Source of the DNA: Nemertoderma westbladi
Lineage: Eukaryota > Xenacoelomorpha > Nemertodermatida > Nemertodermatidae
DNA length: 64,000 nt
Direction of reading: 5' to 3'
NCBI GenBank assembly: GCA_032718475.1
Contig: JAUCBJ010007680.1
Span: 62,001-126,000, forward strand
In this document: piece after piece, positions 7,323 through 16,930 of the stretch
Position numbering within the stretch: position 1 is the first letter of the stretch
How the letters are laid out: the number at the start of each line of letters is the position of its first letter
Program-made: the position numbers and the translations under genes
The notes under the pieces: generated by a model
What the model saw: the letters and a program-made list of their open reading frames with translations, nothing else
Told to the model about the DNA's origin: nothing
The model's database searches: none

Positions 7323-10300
7323 ACAGGGTGACATTCCCCCATCACAATATCAACAATATACCCCGATAGGAGCAAGAACAACGAGACCCTTGGATGAAAA
7401 TAGGTCGTGTGACACAGAAATATGGAGGGGGCCGCTACCTCCAATGACATACCCAAGTCAAAGAAGGTCAAGAAATAGGACGGACGAATCGCACCAGACA
7501 GGAGAAACTATACAGCACCCATCGAATCCATTGGAAGCGCAGGCAATGGGGATGGCCACGTTGATCGATGCGTTGAAAACGAGGATCGAGTTACCACCCG
7601 TGGAACCATTCAAGTTCGATGGGAGTAGGCCGGAAGAATATCTACAGTTTCGGCGCATGTATAGTAACGAAATACTAACAAAAAACTTGACGCAGGCGGA
7701 GTGCCTAAAGTATCTGCAAGTATACACGGGAGGCCCAGCATACGATATCGTGAGGCAATATCAAGGAATAGAGGGCGGCTTCACGACAGCATGGCGGGCA
7801 CTGGATAGGGAATACGGGCACCCGGCCAAGATCATCAGGCAGACGCTGAGAGGCATAACATCGGGTGGCCTACAGGATAATCCCGTTAGCATTAAGGCAT
7901 TCGCTAACAAAGTCGAAAAGGCGCTAATCGTGCTGAAGACGCTAGACGCGCCATACGAGCTCAATGCGTCCAATAACATCACCACGATAGCGCAGGCACT
8001 ACCGAACTGGCTGCGCAATAAGTGGAGGAAGATTGCTTTCTCCACTCGAGACAAGAAGGGTGCGGAACCGGGTTTGGAAGAAATGTCAAGCTTCTTAAAC
8101 TATGAGGCTGAACTAATAACTGACCCAGTCTATAGCGAAGATAGCCTGGGAAAGGGACCGAAGACGGATTACCATAGACCGAAACCGGAGCACAATACAT
8201 CAAACGCATTACCGAGGCTCAGGCAATCATTGCCATATGCAGCGACGCAGGGGACTGCAAGTCCACAGCTAGCCGAAGATAAGACAACACCATGGAACGG
8301 ACAGGGGAACAATAACAACACGAATAAACATAACCCCAGTACGTCCAGTAGGCCGAATCCAAACAATAAGAATAGTAGGGACTTTGGTACAAACGCAGCT
8401 GCGATACGCAATGCACTGTATAAAGAGGGCTACGACCCAAAGAGCAAATGCCAGCTACACGCAAATGCGCTTCATCAAACCATGAACTGCTGGTACTGGC
8501 AGGCGCTACCTAGGCAAGATCAGATAGATTATGCGTCGAGCAATAAAATCTGCTCGCGATGTGTAATGAGTGGACATAGAGCAAGGGAATGCAAGGAGAA
8601 GCCGATCAAGTTTGGTCAAAGGAGAGGCCAAACGATGGCAACAAGCACAGTAGGGGCGAAAAAGAGAGGAACGGTGTTACTTGGAGTAGTACCCGCGCGA
8701 GTGATTGGGGAAGGCAATCGATCAGTAACAACACTAATGCTGGTTGATAGTGGAGCTGCCTTCACATTAGTCGAGGAATGGGTGGCCGAAGAGATAGGAT
8801 TGAGAACGAGGCCAAGCAGAATGGCGGTAACAACCATCTCTAGCAAAGATGAGATCTTGGAGATGAGAACAGGACGGTGCGCAATTGCAGCAGTGGCACC
8901 GGGATGCGACTATGGGGCAACCATCAACCCCATCCAAGTGATAGAGTCAATTAATATCAATGCCAGGCGGCCAACTAACATCGAGGTCGAGCAATATAAA
9001 TTCCTGGACGACATTGACTTCTCAATCCCAGACGTGGACGTTAGGAAGGTATCCATCATAGTAGGAATGGACTGCCCAACGGCCCACGAAAGAATGCAAA
9101 CGGTCTTCGGCGAAGACAAGCAGTGTGACCCGGTGGCGATATTAACACCATTCGGGTGGACGCTGAGTGGCCCAATCAAGAGCAAGATACCATTTAGGAT
9201 GTCGGAGACATCAGGATGCATGTTCGCGGGAACAATGCAGGAAATGGGTGATGAGGGAGCAGAGGAGCAGCTTAAAAGACTGCTCAGACAAGATTTCGAG
9301 GGACTGAAAGAAACCGGGGTCGGGACCTCGGTAAAAGACAAGCAGGCTTTACAAAGCGTGGAGGAATCGATGACATGCGATGAGGGGCGGTATACTATAG
9401 GAATGGTATGGAAACTACCGAAGATACCGCTGCCCGATAATAGAGGGATGGTACTCACGAGACTCCGCAAGCTGAAACAAACACTAAAGCGGAGCCCCGA
9501 GAAGAATGAGTACATCCACAGAACGATTAAGAAGTACGTCGAGAAAGGATGGGCCGTGGAGTTACCGGTCGATGAGCCGAACACGGACAGGACATATTAC
9601 CTGCCACTCCACGTGGCTTTAGACCCAAAGAAAGGTAAACTACGGATGGTAGTCGACGCATCGGCAAAGACCAACGGAAAATGCTTAAACGACTACCTGT
9701 TAGAAGGCCCAAACATATACAACTCGGGCATAGAGGTCCTACTTAGATTTAGGAATGGGAAACACGCCTTCACGTGTTACATAGAAGGCATGTTCAACCA
9801 AGTCCGTGTAACGGAGGAAGATAGCGACAGTCAACGCTTCTTATGGTATAACGGCGAGGAAGAACCGTTGATAATACCGGCATATAAGATGGTAGTACAA
9901 AATATGGGGGCCAAGTCGTCTTCATTCACGACGACTATGGCAGTGAGAGATACAGTAAAAGGGAAGGAAGATAGATACAGCACTAGGGCCGTCGATATGA
10001 TTCGACGCGGCTTCTACGTAGACGACGGAATGGAGTCTGGAAATACGGTTAAGGAGATACTGGACACGGGGCGCGAGGTTCGCGACATCCTAAAAGGATC
10101 CGGCTTTAACCTGACCAAATTCCAATCCAGTTCGGAGGAATTTATCAAGGCGATAGAGGACAAGAGGCCAGAATCGACCATGGATAATCCCACAACAGCC
10201 AAAGGGCAGGACATGGCGAATAAGAGAACAGAATCTCAACAGAAGGCATTGGGAATCGTGTGGAACAGAGAGACAGACGAACTGAAGTATCAGCTGAGCC

Positions 10301-12546
10301 AGGAGGGCGCAGACATCCACACGAAGAGGGGCTATGTATCGTATATAGCAAGGATATACGATCCCCTAGGCCTAGCATCCCCATTATTAGTCACGGGAAA
10401 ACAGATACTCAAGAGAGTATACAAATTGAAAGATGAGTGGGACGTAGAGGTACCAGAGGAAATCAAGAAACAGTGGAGTAAGTGGACAGGAGACTTGGAG
10501 AAGATGGGAACATACAACATGCCACGAGTGTATTTCCCGGATGGGAACATGACGAATCTGGACCTACACATGTTCTCCGATGCGTTGTTGGAGGCGTACG
10601 GAGCGGCACTCTATTTAGTACAACGAGAGGGGGCTCAAAAGCCCAGACTAGCCTTTAGCAAAGCAAAGTCGACGCCGCCAGATTCAGCATCAGTTCCCAA
10701 GTTAGAATTGACAGCTGCGAGACTAGGAGTTAGAGCCACAGCCTACCTAGTGGATACTATTCCCAACATAGTGGAGACACACTATTGGACGGACTCCATG
10801 GTAGTGCTTGGTTGGCTACATAACGAAAGGACGAGATACCCGATATTTGTCGCAAATAGAGTGGACGAAATAAGGGCGACCACAGAACTGGAAAGGTGGC
10901 ACTACTGCCCAACAGACGAGAACCCAGCGGACTTGCTGTCGAGGGGCGTGGAACGCCACACTCTCTTGAAGAAGGAAGTATTGTGGCAACATGGGCCACA
11001 ATTTCTGAGCGATAAGGAGGCCTGGCCGCCGATGAGAAAGGTGGAACCGGGCTCTGAAGTAGTGTCAGAGGGAGATTCAGAGGGAGAAGAGATATACTCC
11101 CAGATGGTGAGGGAGATTAGGGACGTGCAACCAAGACGAGAACTGTGCGATAACCCGACGGATAAACTCCTCAGCTACAGTTCTAGTTGGTATAAGACCA
11201 AGAAATTAGTGGCATACTGGAGAGCCTTCGGGAATTTCCTGGCGGGAGTTGGCAAGGACAAGAAGATCAGGACATCCATAGATCTGGAAGGAGCGGCCAA
11301 GGCAGTCATCCGCTATGAACAACGGAAGAACTATGGTGACGAGGTGGAACGCGTCGGCAACCAACAGCATCTCCGACGGGACAGCGAGCTGATTACGCTG
11401 TCGCCACAACTTAATGACGACGGGATTCTAGTAATGAATTCTAGGGTGGGATATAACAACAGCATAATCGTACCACCGAAACCCATCATCATTCCAACAG
11501 GATCGCCAATAGTTCACCAGATTATCTGGGACTCCCACAAGTCGATATTGCACGGGGGCACCAACCGAACCCTCACTGAGATAAGGAGGACCTTTTGGGT
11601 CAAACAGTTGAGGAAGAAGGTAAAAGCGGTGGTGGGGCAGTGCCAGACCTGCCGGCGAGTGAAAAAGGAGCGAGCCATACAAGAGATGGCGCCACTACCA
11701 GCGAGTAGAGTAAGACAGCACGACCCGCCATTTACACATTGCGGTGTGGACATGTTCGGGCCGATAAAGATAAAGGTGATGCGACACACGGAGAAACGCT
11801 ACGGTATCATCTTCGTATGTAACAACACGCGGGCGGTAGGGATAGAACTCGCCCAAGATGCAACCGCATCAGCATTCATTAACGCCTTAGAAAGGTTTAG
11901 AGACCGCAAAGGTGGGACGATCGCAGTGATATACAGCGACAACGGCACCAACTTTGTGGGCGCAGAGAATGAGATGGCAGAAGCCCTGGACATCTTGGAA
12001 GGGGAGGAAGTCAGGGCGGCCATGAGACGACGACAAGTAAAGTGGGAGAGAAGGACGCCGTACGCACCACATACACTAGGATGCGTCGAGAGACTGGTGG
12101 GCAGTTCAAAGCGTCTAATGACGAAGCTAATGAACACCCACATGGTCACTGAGGATGTCTTACGGACAGTGCTTGCGAAGTGCGAGGGGATCATTAATAG
12201 CAGACCGCTATATCCGGAGAATGATGACCCTGAGTCACTAGACGTGCTGACGCCTAGCCATTTTCTGATGGAAAGGCCAGCGACCATCGATATGCGGGGT
12301 GTAGACCCAGATGACATACACTCCCGCCAGAGTTGGAAAGTCGCTAAAGCAATAAGTGCAGAGTATTGGAGGAGGTGGGTAGAAGAATACCTGCCCACGC
12401 TCCATAAAAGAAGCAAGTGGAGGAAGCCGAATAGGGAGTTAAGAGTAGGAGATCTCGTAATCGTTACGGATGATACTATCATCAACAACCAGTGGCGGTT
12501 GGCGAGAGTTGTAGGCACTTACTCCGATGAGGACGGAAGAGTCTGA
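7261..12546 (+). CDS. pol: BEL/Pao Gag-Pol polyprotein with a premature stop and a changed RT active site
   Basis: An open frame of 1761 codons. Domains in order: Gag DUF1759-type region (residues about 112-257), CCHC knuckle CSRC-x4-H-x4-C (431-444), aspartic protease VDSGA (Asp 496), reverse transcriptase (about 775-950) with YVDD at 919-922, RNase H with Asp 1107, Glu 1149, Asp 1178 and Asp 1224, and integrase with an HHCC finger (1419-1464) and Asp 1497, Asp 1560, Glu 1610. The first RT catalytic Asp, normally in DIE-x-MF, is Tyr 840 (YIEGMF), one base from an Asp codon. The frame ends in TGA at 12544 but coding-like sequence continues to TAG at 12645, giving about 33 more residues of the usual BEL C-terminal domain. 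No ATG suits the left end; the protein is probably reached from the Gag-like frames. The copy is judged inactive. Confidence 0.92.
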   Translation: MYGPQHININPSTKHTGGGGGQGDIPPSQYQQYTPIGARTTRPLDENRSCDTEIWRGPLPPMTYPSQRRSRNRTDESHQTGETIQHPSNPLEAQAMGMATLIDALKTRIELPPVEPFKFDGSRPEEYLQFRRMYSNEILTKNLTQAECLKYLQVYTGGPAYDIVRQYQGIEGGFTTAWRALDREYGHPAKIIRQTLRGITSGGLQDNPVSIKAFANKVEKALIVLKTLDAPYELNASNNITTIAQALPNWLRNKWRKIAFSTRDKKGAEPGLEEMSSFLNYEAELITDPVYSEDSLGKGPKTDYHRPKPEHNTSNALPRLRQSLPYAATQGTASPQLAEDKTTPWNGQGNNNNTNKHNPSTSSRPNPNNKNSRDFGTNAAAIRNALYKEGYDPKSKCQLHANALHQTMNCWYWQALPRQDQIDYASSNKICSRCVMSGHRARECKEKPIKFGQRRGQTMATSTVGAKKRGTVLLGVVPARVIGEGNRSVTTLMLVDSGAAFTLVEEWVAEEIGLRTRPSRMAVTTISSKDEILEMRTGRCAIAAVAPGCDYGATINPIQVIESININARRPTNIEVEQYKFLDDIDFSIPDVDVRKVSIIVGMDCPTAHERMQTVFGEDKQCDPVAILTPFGWTLSGPIKSKIPFRMSETSGCMFAGTMQEMGDEGAEEQLKRLLRQDFEGLKETGVGTSVKDKQALQSVEESMTCDEGRYTIGMVWKLPKIPLPDNRGMVLTRLRKLKQTLKRSPEKNEYIHRTIKKYVEKGWAVELPVDEPNTDRTYYLPLHVALDPKKGKLRMVVDASAKTNGKCLNDYLLEGPNIYNSGIEVLLRFRNGKHAFTCYIEGMFNQVRVTEEDSDSQRFLWYNGEEEPLIIPAYKMVVQNMGAKSSSFTTTMAVRDTVKGKEDRYSTRAVDMIRRGFYVDDGMESGNTVKEILDTGREVRDILKGSGFNLTKFQSSSEEFIKAIEDKRPESTMDNPTTAKGQDMANKRTESQQKALGIVWNRETDELKYQLSQEGADIHTKRGYVSYIARIYDPLGLASPLLVTGKQILKRVYKLKDEWDVEVPEEIKKQWSKWTGDLEKMGTYNMPRVYFPDGNMTNLDLHMFSDALLEAYGAALYLVQREGAQKPRLAFSKAKSTPPDSASVPKLELTAARLGVRATAYLVDTIPNIVETHYWTDSMVVLGWLHNERTRYPIFVANRVDEIRATTELERWHYCPTDENPADLLSRGVERHTLLKKEVLWQHGPQFLSDKEAWPPMRKVEPGSEVVSEGDSEGEEIYSQMVREIRDVQPRRELCDNPTDKLLSYSSSWYKTKKLVAYWRAFGNFLAGVGKDKKIRTSIDLEGAAKAVIRYEQRKNYGDEVERVGNQQHLRRDSELITLSPQLNDDGILVMNSRVGYNNSIIVPPKPIIIPTGSPIVHQIIWDSHKSILHGGTNRTLTEIRRTFWVKQLRKKVKAVVGQCQTCRRVKKERAIQEMAPLPASRVRQHDPPFTHCGVDMFGPIKIKVMRHTEKRYGIIFVCNNTRAVGIELAQDATASAFINALERFRDRKGGTIAVIYSDNGTNFVGAENEMAEALDILEGEEVRAAMRRRQVKWERRTPYAPHTLGCVERLVGSSKRLMTKLMNTHMVTEDVLRTVLAKCEGIINSRPLYPENDDPESLDVLTPSHFLMERPATIDMRGVDPDDIHSRQSWKVAKAISAEYWRRWVEEYLPTLHKRSKWRKPNRELRVGDLVIVTDDTIINNQWRLARVVGTYSDEDGRV

Positions 12547-12645
12547 TCGGTAGAAGTGCGGATAGGTGGTAAGATAGGTGCGAAGGACAGAAAAACCTAC
12601 AGGAGAGCTGTAGGGAAATGCTGTCTGTTAGAAGGGGCACCTTAG
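12544..12645 (+). pseudogene. C-terminal tail of Pol, cut off by a nonsense codon
   Basis: After the TGA at 12544-12546, frame 1 continues without a stop to TAG at 12643-12645. It reads SVEVRIGG and RRAVGKCCLLEGAP, which fits the end of the BEL/Pao C-terminal domain (DUF5641 type). The context is that of an Arg codon hit by CpG C-to-T change. Confidence 0.7.
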
Positions 12646-13700
12646 TGGAGTTAGAGAAGAGTTTAGTCGTCCAAGCTTTGGACTGAGGGGGGTGGGATTG
12701 AGGGCGAGACGCCCTTCCCACACAAAATAAAAAAAAATAGAAAATAAAAATAAAATAATATTACATAGTAGGTACGCAGTTAGTAGGCAGAAGTTAGTTA
12801 AGAGGGTACGTAGTACCGCTAGTTAGTTAGAGAGTTAGAGGGTACGTAGTACCGCTAGTTAGTTAGAGAGTTAGAGGGTACGTAGTACCGTTAGTTAGAG
12901 AGTTAGAGGGTACGTAGTACTGCTAGTTAGTTAGAGAGTTAGAGGGTACGTAGTACCGCTAGTTAGATAGAGAGTTAGAGGGTACGTAGTACCACTAGTT
13001 AGTTAGAGAGTTAGAGGGTACGTAGTACCGCTAGTTAGTTAGAGAGAGAGTAAGAGCTAGAGGGTACGTAGTACCGTTAGTTAGAGAAGAGTTAGAGGGT
13101 ACGTAGTACCGTTAGTTAGAGAAGAGTTAGAGGGTACGTAGTACCGCTAGTTAGAGAGTAGGGGGTACGTAGTACCGCTAGTTAGAGAGTAGGGGGTACG
13201 TAGTACCGTTAGGTAGAGAGTTAGTAAGAGGTAGAAGGGTATATAAGATATAGATATTAGTTAGCAGTTAGTAGCGAGAGGGGGGCATATGAGTACAGCT
13301 GGGTAAATCGTGTGGCCACACGACGCATACTGCTGTACTGCATAGGCCCACAGAGTAGGCCAGAATGTGGATTAGAGAATAGAATAATCCATAAGTAATA
13401 GTAAGTAGTAGGACAGTAGAATTAAAATTAAGCTAAAAATAAATAGAATAGGGCTGAAAGTTACAAATTATGGCAACACTAGGAAAGTTATTCTGGAACA
13501 TAATAAAAGTAACGGACAGAAATCGAAATTAGGGTGTATTTACTAGCTTCAGAATTAATTAGTAATAATTTAGGCTAAAAGGCGCAGTTAAGTAAGAAAT
13601 AGGCCATTATCGGACCGTACAGAACATCCTAGATACATCACTCATCTGTATTGCGCCTTGGTAAGGCACCACCTTGCAGGTGAGCGAGTGAGTGTTCAGA
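12646..13700 (+). other. Non-coding spacer between pol and the zinc-knuckle gene
   Basis: No gene is seen. It holds an A-rich run (about 12725-12760), then the 12-copy minisatellite listed separately, then 450 bp of unique sequence. Near its end are cag|gtgagc (13677-13684), a good splice-donor match, and ttcag (13696-13700) directly before the ATG of the next gene. These allow the next gene to be expressed from a spliced mRNA, which is inference only. Confidence 0.5.
12803..13215 (+). repeat. 12-copy minisatellite, unit 31-46 bp
   Basis: Each unit begins with gagggtacgtagtacc and continues with tagttag-rich sequence. The modal length is 36 bp; later copies are shortened to about 30-35. The core ggtac-gta-gtacc is an inverted repeat with a 3-base loop, so each unit can form a small hairpin. 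Confidence 0.9.
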
Positions 13701-15692
13701 ATGGCGAGCAAGTTGATCAGAAAGAGAAAGGCGGAGTCAGGAGGAAAGGAGATACTGGTGGATTTCACCGAGAGGCATCCGGAAGAGAAGACGAGAGGAT
13801 ATTACGAGAGGTTGGAAAGGGGTCACGCGGCACGAGCGCTGCAGGATCACTTCCGGGAGATGCACGAACAGCGGCTGGTCGGGACCTACGGGACGTTCAG
13901 GGAAGAATACGGAGCAGAACTGGCGAACTCGCTAAAGTGGGGAGCGAGACCGGGAAAGCAAGAGGTATATCAATTCCGCAGAGGAGCGATAAAGGTATAT
14001 CAGAAGCGATATATCCTGCAGGAAGATTGGATGATGATAAGTTTGCTTAACTTATTTATGACCGTGGTTATCGAAAGGGAACCAGGGGCATTTCTGTTAT
14101 CGGGATCACCCCTAAGCTACAGGAGAGCCTTTAAAATGGCCTTCGACGGTCTGGTAGACCACCCGGGGCTGAAGGGCGAGTCGGTGTACTACAACAGCCG
14201 GCATCTGGTAGACGGGGAGACAGATACGCCGTATCAGAGATGGGAGCAGCTAGAAACGGATAGACGAGAAGCAAAGCGACTGGAAGAAGTCGCCAGACGG
14301 GAGAGGATAGAAGCAGAGGAGAGGGAAGAGGAGGCCAGGACACAGAGTTACGGCTTCGAGGAACAGGCAGGCTTAGACGAGCTTCATTGGACTTCGTCAG
14401 GGAGTTCGGGGGAGTCTCTAGGGCGAGAACTGGGATGGATGGTGGGATCACCGAAACAGTCGACGTCGGGGTTGCAAGCGATGCCCATACCAACGGGCGC
14501 CGAAGGCGACCAACCGCCAAGGAAGTTAAGGGAGTTAGAGGGATGGAGAGCTACGGGCGAGAGCCAAGGCAGGAAGGGACATAGTGGATCCATCGGGATA
14601 CCGGGGTTGGAGCCACTGCCAGAGGAGGAGGAGGATGACGACGAGTTCGGAGAGATGCCGCCCATCGAGAGGATAGGCCACTCGGACACGGACTGGGTTG
14701 GCGGAAGGGTGGTGACGGCCAGTGGGGCGAGGGCCTTCTGGAACAGATCCGGCAAGTGGACCTGGGTGCACGAGGAGCCGGCGATGGATTTCGCGGGGAG
14801 CACTATCAGGTTGGGCGAGCAACCGGGGACGGCACCACGGATAGTATTCGGGGAGACGATGCCCGAGAGGGGCGGAGAGATCGACGTAGATAGAGACACC
14901 AACGTGGAGAAGTTCGCCTACCAGCGACTCCACAGACCGCGGAGATCGCTTGGGACGAAAGACGACGTGGGACGGGAGACATTGGTACTCGGCTGCGACT
15001 ACTGTGGGAGACAGACCCACCAGGAAAGGAGCTGCTTGTACCGGTTCCAGAAGGGAACCTTTTGTCTCTACTGCCGAGAGCCGAGCCACAGGATGGGGGC
15101 GTGTCCATGGTTGCGTAACCGATGTCCAAAGTGCCACTTTCGGGGACACTACGGACGCCAGTGCGACTGGATGGACGACGAGGAGAAGTTCACAAGATTC
15201 GAGGAGTGGGCCGACGTCGGGGCCATGACGCGCCAGCGCATGAAGGCCCAGGAGTTCAAGTGGGGTTTCTTCCTTATCAACCAGGAGGCTCACATGGAAA
15301 TCATAAAGCGGAGGCTACCGTTTACCTATCAAGAGGTAGCAACGGCGGCGTCGTATGCCGGAGTGATGAACACACAAAGATATTTGGACAGGTGGACGCC
15401 ACAGAACCGAGGGGAGTTTAGGGATTTCTTGGCGGAGCACGTACCGCAAGCAATGAAGATGATCCTATGGGACGCCACCAGAGGGAGACAACAGGGCCAC
15501 TCTGAGGGGCCACCGGCGAAGCGATATCGGGCACTAATAACACCAGCGCCCAAGGAGCCAACAACCGGAATCAGCAGGGAGGTGGCGGCGAAGGTCCGAA
15601 AGCAGAAAGCGGATCCCAGAGGAGCGGTGGTAACCAAGAAACGACCCAGGGAAGAGGACGCCAGGGGGAACTATCCCCAGAGGAACAGATAG
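13701..15692 (+). CDS. Triple CCHC zinc-knuckle protein encoded downstream of pol
   Basis: An intact frame of 663 residues begins at the ATG at 13701 (A at -3, G at +4) and ends in TAG at 15692. Three perfect CX2CX4HX4C zinc knuckles lie at residues 432-445, 455-468 and 475-488. The N-terminal half is helical and charged, with a coiled coil near residues 185-220 (RREAKRLEEVARRERIEAEE), then a Gly/Ser/Pro-rich linker. The C-terminus is basic. Zinc knuckles of this form bind nucleic acid in Gag nucleocapsids and in LINE ORF1 proteins. The gene sits where an env-like gene would lie, inside the LTRs and on the same strand, but has no signal peptide or membrane segment. I do not know a named family for it. 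It is the only long, fully intact gene of the element. Confidence 0.85.
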   Translation: MASKLIRKRKAESGGKEILVDFTERHPEEKTRGYYERLERGHAARALQDHFREMHEQRLVGTYGTFREEYGAELANSLKWGARPGKQEVYQFRRGAIKVYQKRYILQEDWMMISLLNLFMTVVIEREPGAFLLSGSPLSYRRAFKMAFDGLVDHPGLKGESVYYNSRHLVDGETDTPYQRWEQLETDRREAKRLEEVARRERIEAEEREEEARTQSYGFEEQAGLDELHWTSSGSSGESLGRELGWMVGSPKQSTSGLQAMPIPTGAEGDQPPRKLRELEGWRATGESQGRKGHSGSIGIPGLEPLPEEEEDDDEFGEMPPIERIGHSDTDWVGGRVVTASGARAFWNRSGKWTWVHEEPAMDFAGSTIRLGEQPGTAPRIVFGETMPERGGEIDVDRDTNVEKFAYQRLHRPRRSLGTKDDVGRETLVLGCDYCGRQTHQERSCLYRFQKGTFCLYCREPSHRMGACPWLRNRCPKCHFRGHYGRQCDWMDDEEKFTRFEEWADVGAMTRQRMKAQEFKWGFFLINQEAHMEIIKRRLPFTYQEVATAASYAGVMNTQRYLDRWTPQNRGEFRDFLAEHVPQAMKMILWDATRGRQQGHSEGPPAKRYRALITPAPKEPTTGISREVAAKVRKQKADPRGAVVTKKRPREEDARGNYPQRNR

Positions 15693-16390
15693 GTTCCCAG
15701 AGCCGAGGGAGAGAAACTGAGGCTTGGACGTGGTACGCCTGGAAGGCGCCGCGTGGGACGTACGAACTATTAAGTACAAATTTAATTAATGCAAATAATC
15801 ATATAAGTGCAATTTGTATGTACGTACGTAGTAATTAGTAATCTACAAATACATACGTTCGGAGTAAGTACTATAGTCATACAACCTTTCTCAATTAGCT
15901 ACTGGGACTGGGGGGTAAACTGACTATGGCACTATGGACGAGACACCAGACAATTTCACACTTCTTGAGTGCGACGGCACAAAAGGGGGGGGGGAGATTC
16001 GTCAGGAGAGATGAGGTAGTCAAAGTGGGGTTGAGGGACGCAGTAATAGTGCGAAGTGCGGAGAGAGTGCAGACGCAATTCTAGTGTGAGGGGGGGGGGA
16101 ATAAGAGGCCGAGTGAGGGACGAGGAGGTCCGAGGGTATGAGAGAATTGGGGTGAGAGTGGAGAAGAGATAGGGCGAAAGTGTTGGGGAAACAAAAGTCG
16201 CGTGCGAGGTGAGCGCGATCGGCCCGACATGAGACGCCAGGCATACAGGGTAGCGTTATCATACCCACAGGGAGCGGCCTGGAAAGCCGGCTCCGAGAGA
16301 AAAGAATTCCACCCCACACCCGATACTAGATCGGGATCCAGCGGGATTGTAGCGCACTTAAGGTGGATGCTATCTTCTCACCGGGAAGAT
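15693..16390 (+). other. 3' untranslated part of the BEL element
   Basis: No gene is seen. It contains a tacgtacgtag run (about 15819-15831) like the minisatellite core, and poly-G runs at 15985-15994 (10 G) and 16090-16099. Short plus-strand frames here lack coding character. Confidence 0.5.
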
Positions 16391-16404
16391 AGCATGGGGG
16401 GGAG
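16391..16404 (+). promoter_or_regulatory. Polypurine tract
   Basis: agcatgggggggag lies directly before the TG of the 3' LTR, the expected place and composition for the plus-strand primer of reverse transcription. Confidence 0.75.
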
Positions 16405-16930
16405 TGTTAGCTTATTCAATCCCGCTAACACCCCATAAAGTTAAGCCGATAAGCAATATTGGGGGCCACGAGATTGGGTAATCAATCACTCGTGCCACCC
16501 CAATAAAATGGGAAGGAGAAACACAATGAGGGTCAGGGGCCAAACCCCAAACCCAGAGAGAACAGGTGGAGTGAACGGGAACACTCCAAAGGGCGCCAAC
16601 AAGGGTATCAACCAATCAGAGGGGGGAAAGGCATCGATTAGGTAGAGTAACAAGGCCAACCCGTGCAGTATAGCCAGTTGGCAGTAATCATTTCATTCAG
16701 TTATCTCAGTATCATATTGGTGCTAGTTAGGTTAGATAGTTTAGCTAGGGAAGGACCGGGACTTTAGTTACCGTATCCCGCCTTCCGTGTACGACAATCC
16801 ATATCTATATCTATATCTTTATACCAGTTATTATACACAACGAACGACACGAACTCATTTACTTTCACACACGGCGGGGACGCGTAAACTAACACCGGAT
16901 AAACCGGGATCCTTCCTGGATCCCGTCACA
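16405..16930 (+). repeat. 3' LTR, complete, 526 bp
   Basis: Begins tgttagc and ends gtcaca, the usual TG...CA. The first 26 bases contain a 7-bp inverted repeat (tgttagc ... gctaaca). AATAAA occurs at 16502-16507. The last 327 bases match the 5' LTR. CCAAT-type words and a ctttata element near 16820 could act in transcription. Confidence 0.88.

Larger units (their letters stand above)
3796..16930 (+). mobile_element. BEL/Pao LTR retrotransposon, about 13.1 kb, 5' LTR shortened
   Basis: The element is bounded by direct repeats 3796-4122 and 16604-16930, which match at 325 of 327 positions without gaps. Both differences are transitions. The complete 3' LTR is 526 bp (16405-16930). Internal genes run in one direction: a long Gag-like region broken into several frames, a gag-pol ORF of BEL/Pao order (Gag DUF1759 domain, CCHC knuckle, DSGA protease, RT, RNase H, integrase), a repeat-rich spacer, a zinc-knuckle gene, a G-rich polypurine tract, then the LTR. 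At 13 kb it is long for this superfamily, which is usually around 6-9 kb. It is richer in GC than the flanks and has many poly-G runs. No canonical tRNA primer-binding site was recognised directly after the 5' LTR. Confidence 0.9.

Noticed and set aside
8910-12518. Several minus-strand frames of 60-240 codons
   Set aside because: Shadows of the gag-pol ORF, which has clear domains on the plus strand.
13658-14050. 130-codon frame overlapping the zinc-knuckle gene
   Set aside because: Different frame of the same DNA, without domains; the 663-residue frame has the knuckles.
14384-15293. Long minus-strand frames opposite the zinc-knuckle gene
   Set aside because: Pro/Ser/Leu-rich antisense shadows of GC-rich coding DNA.
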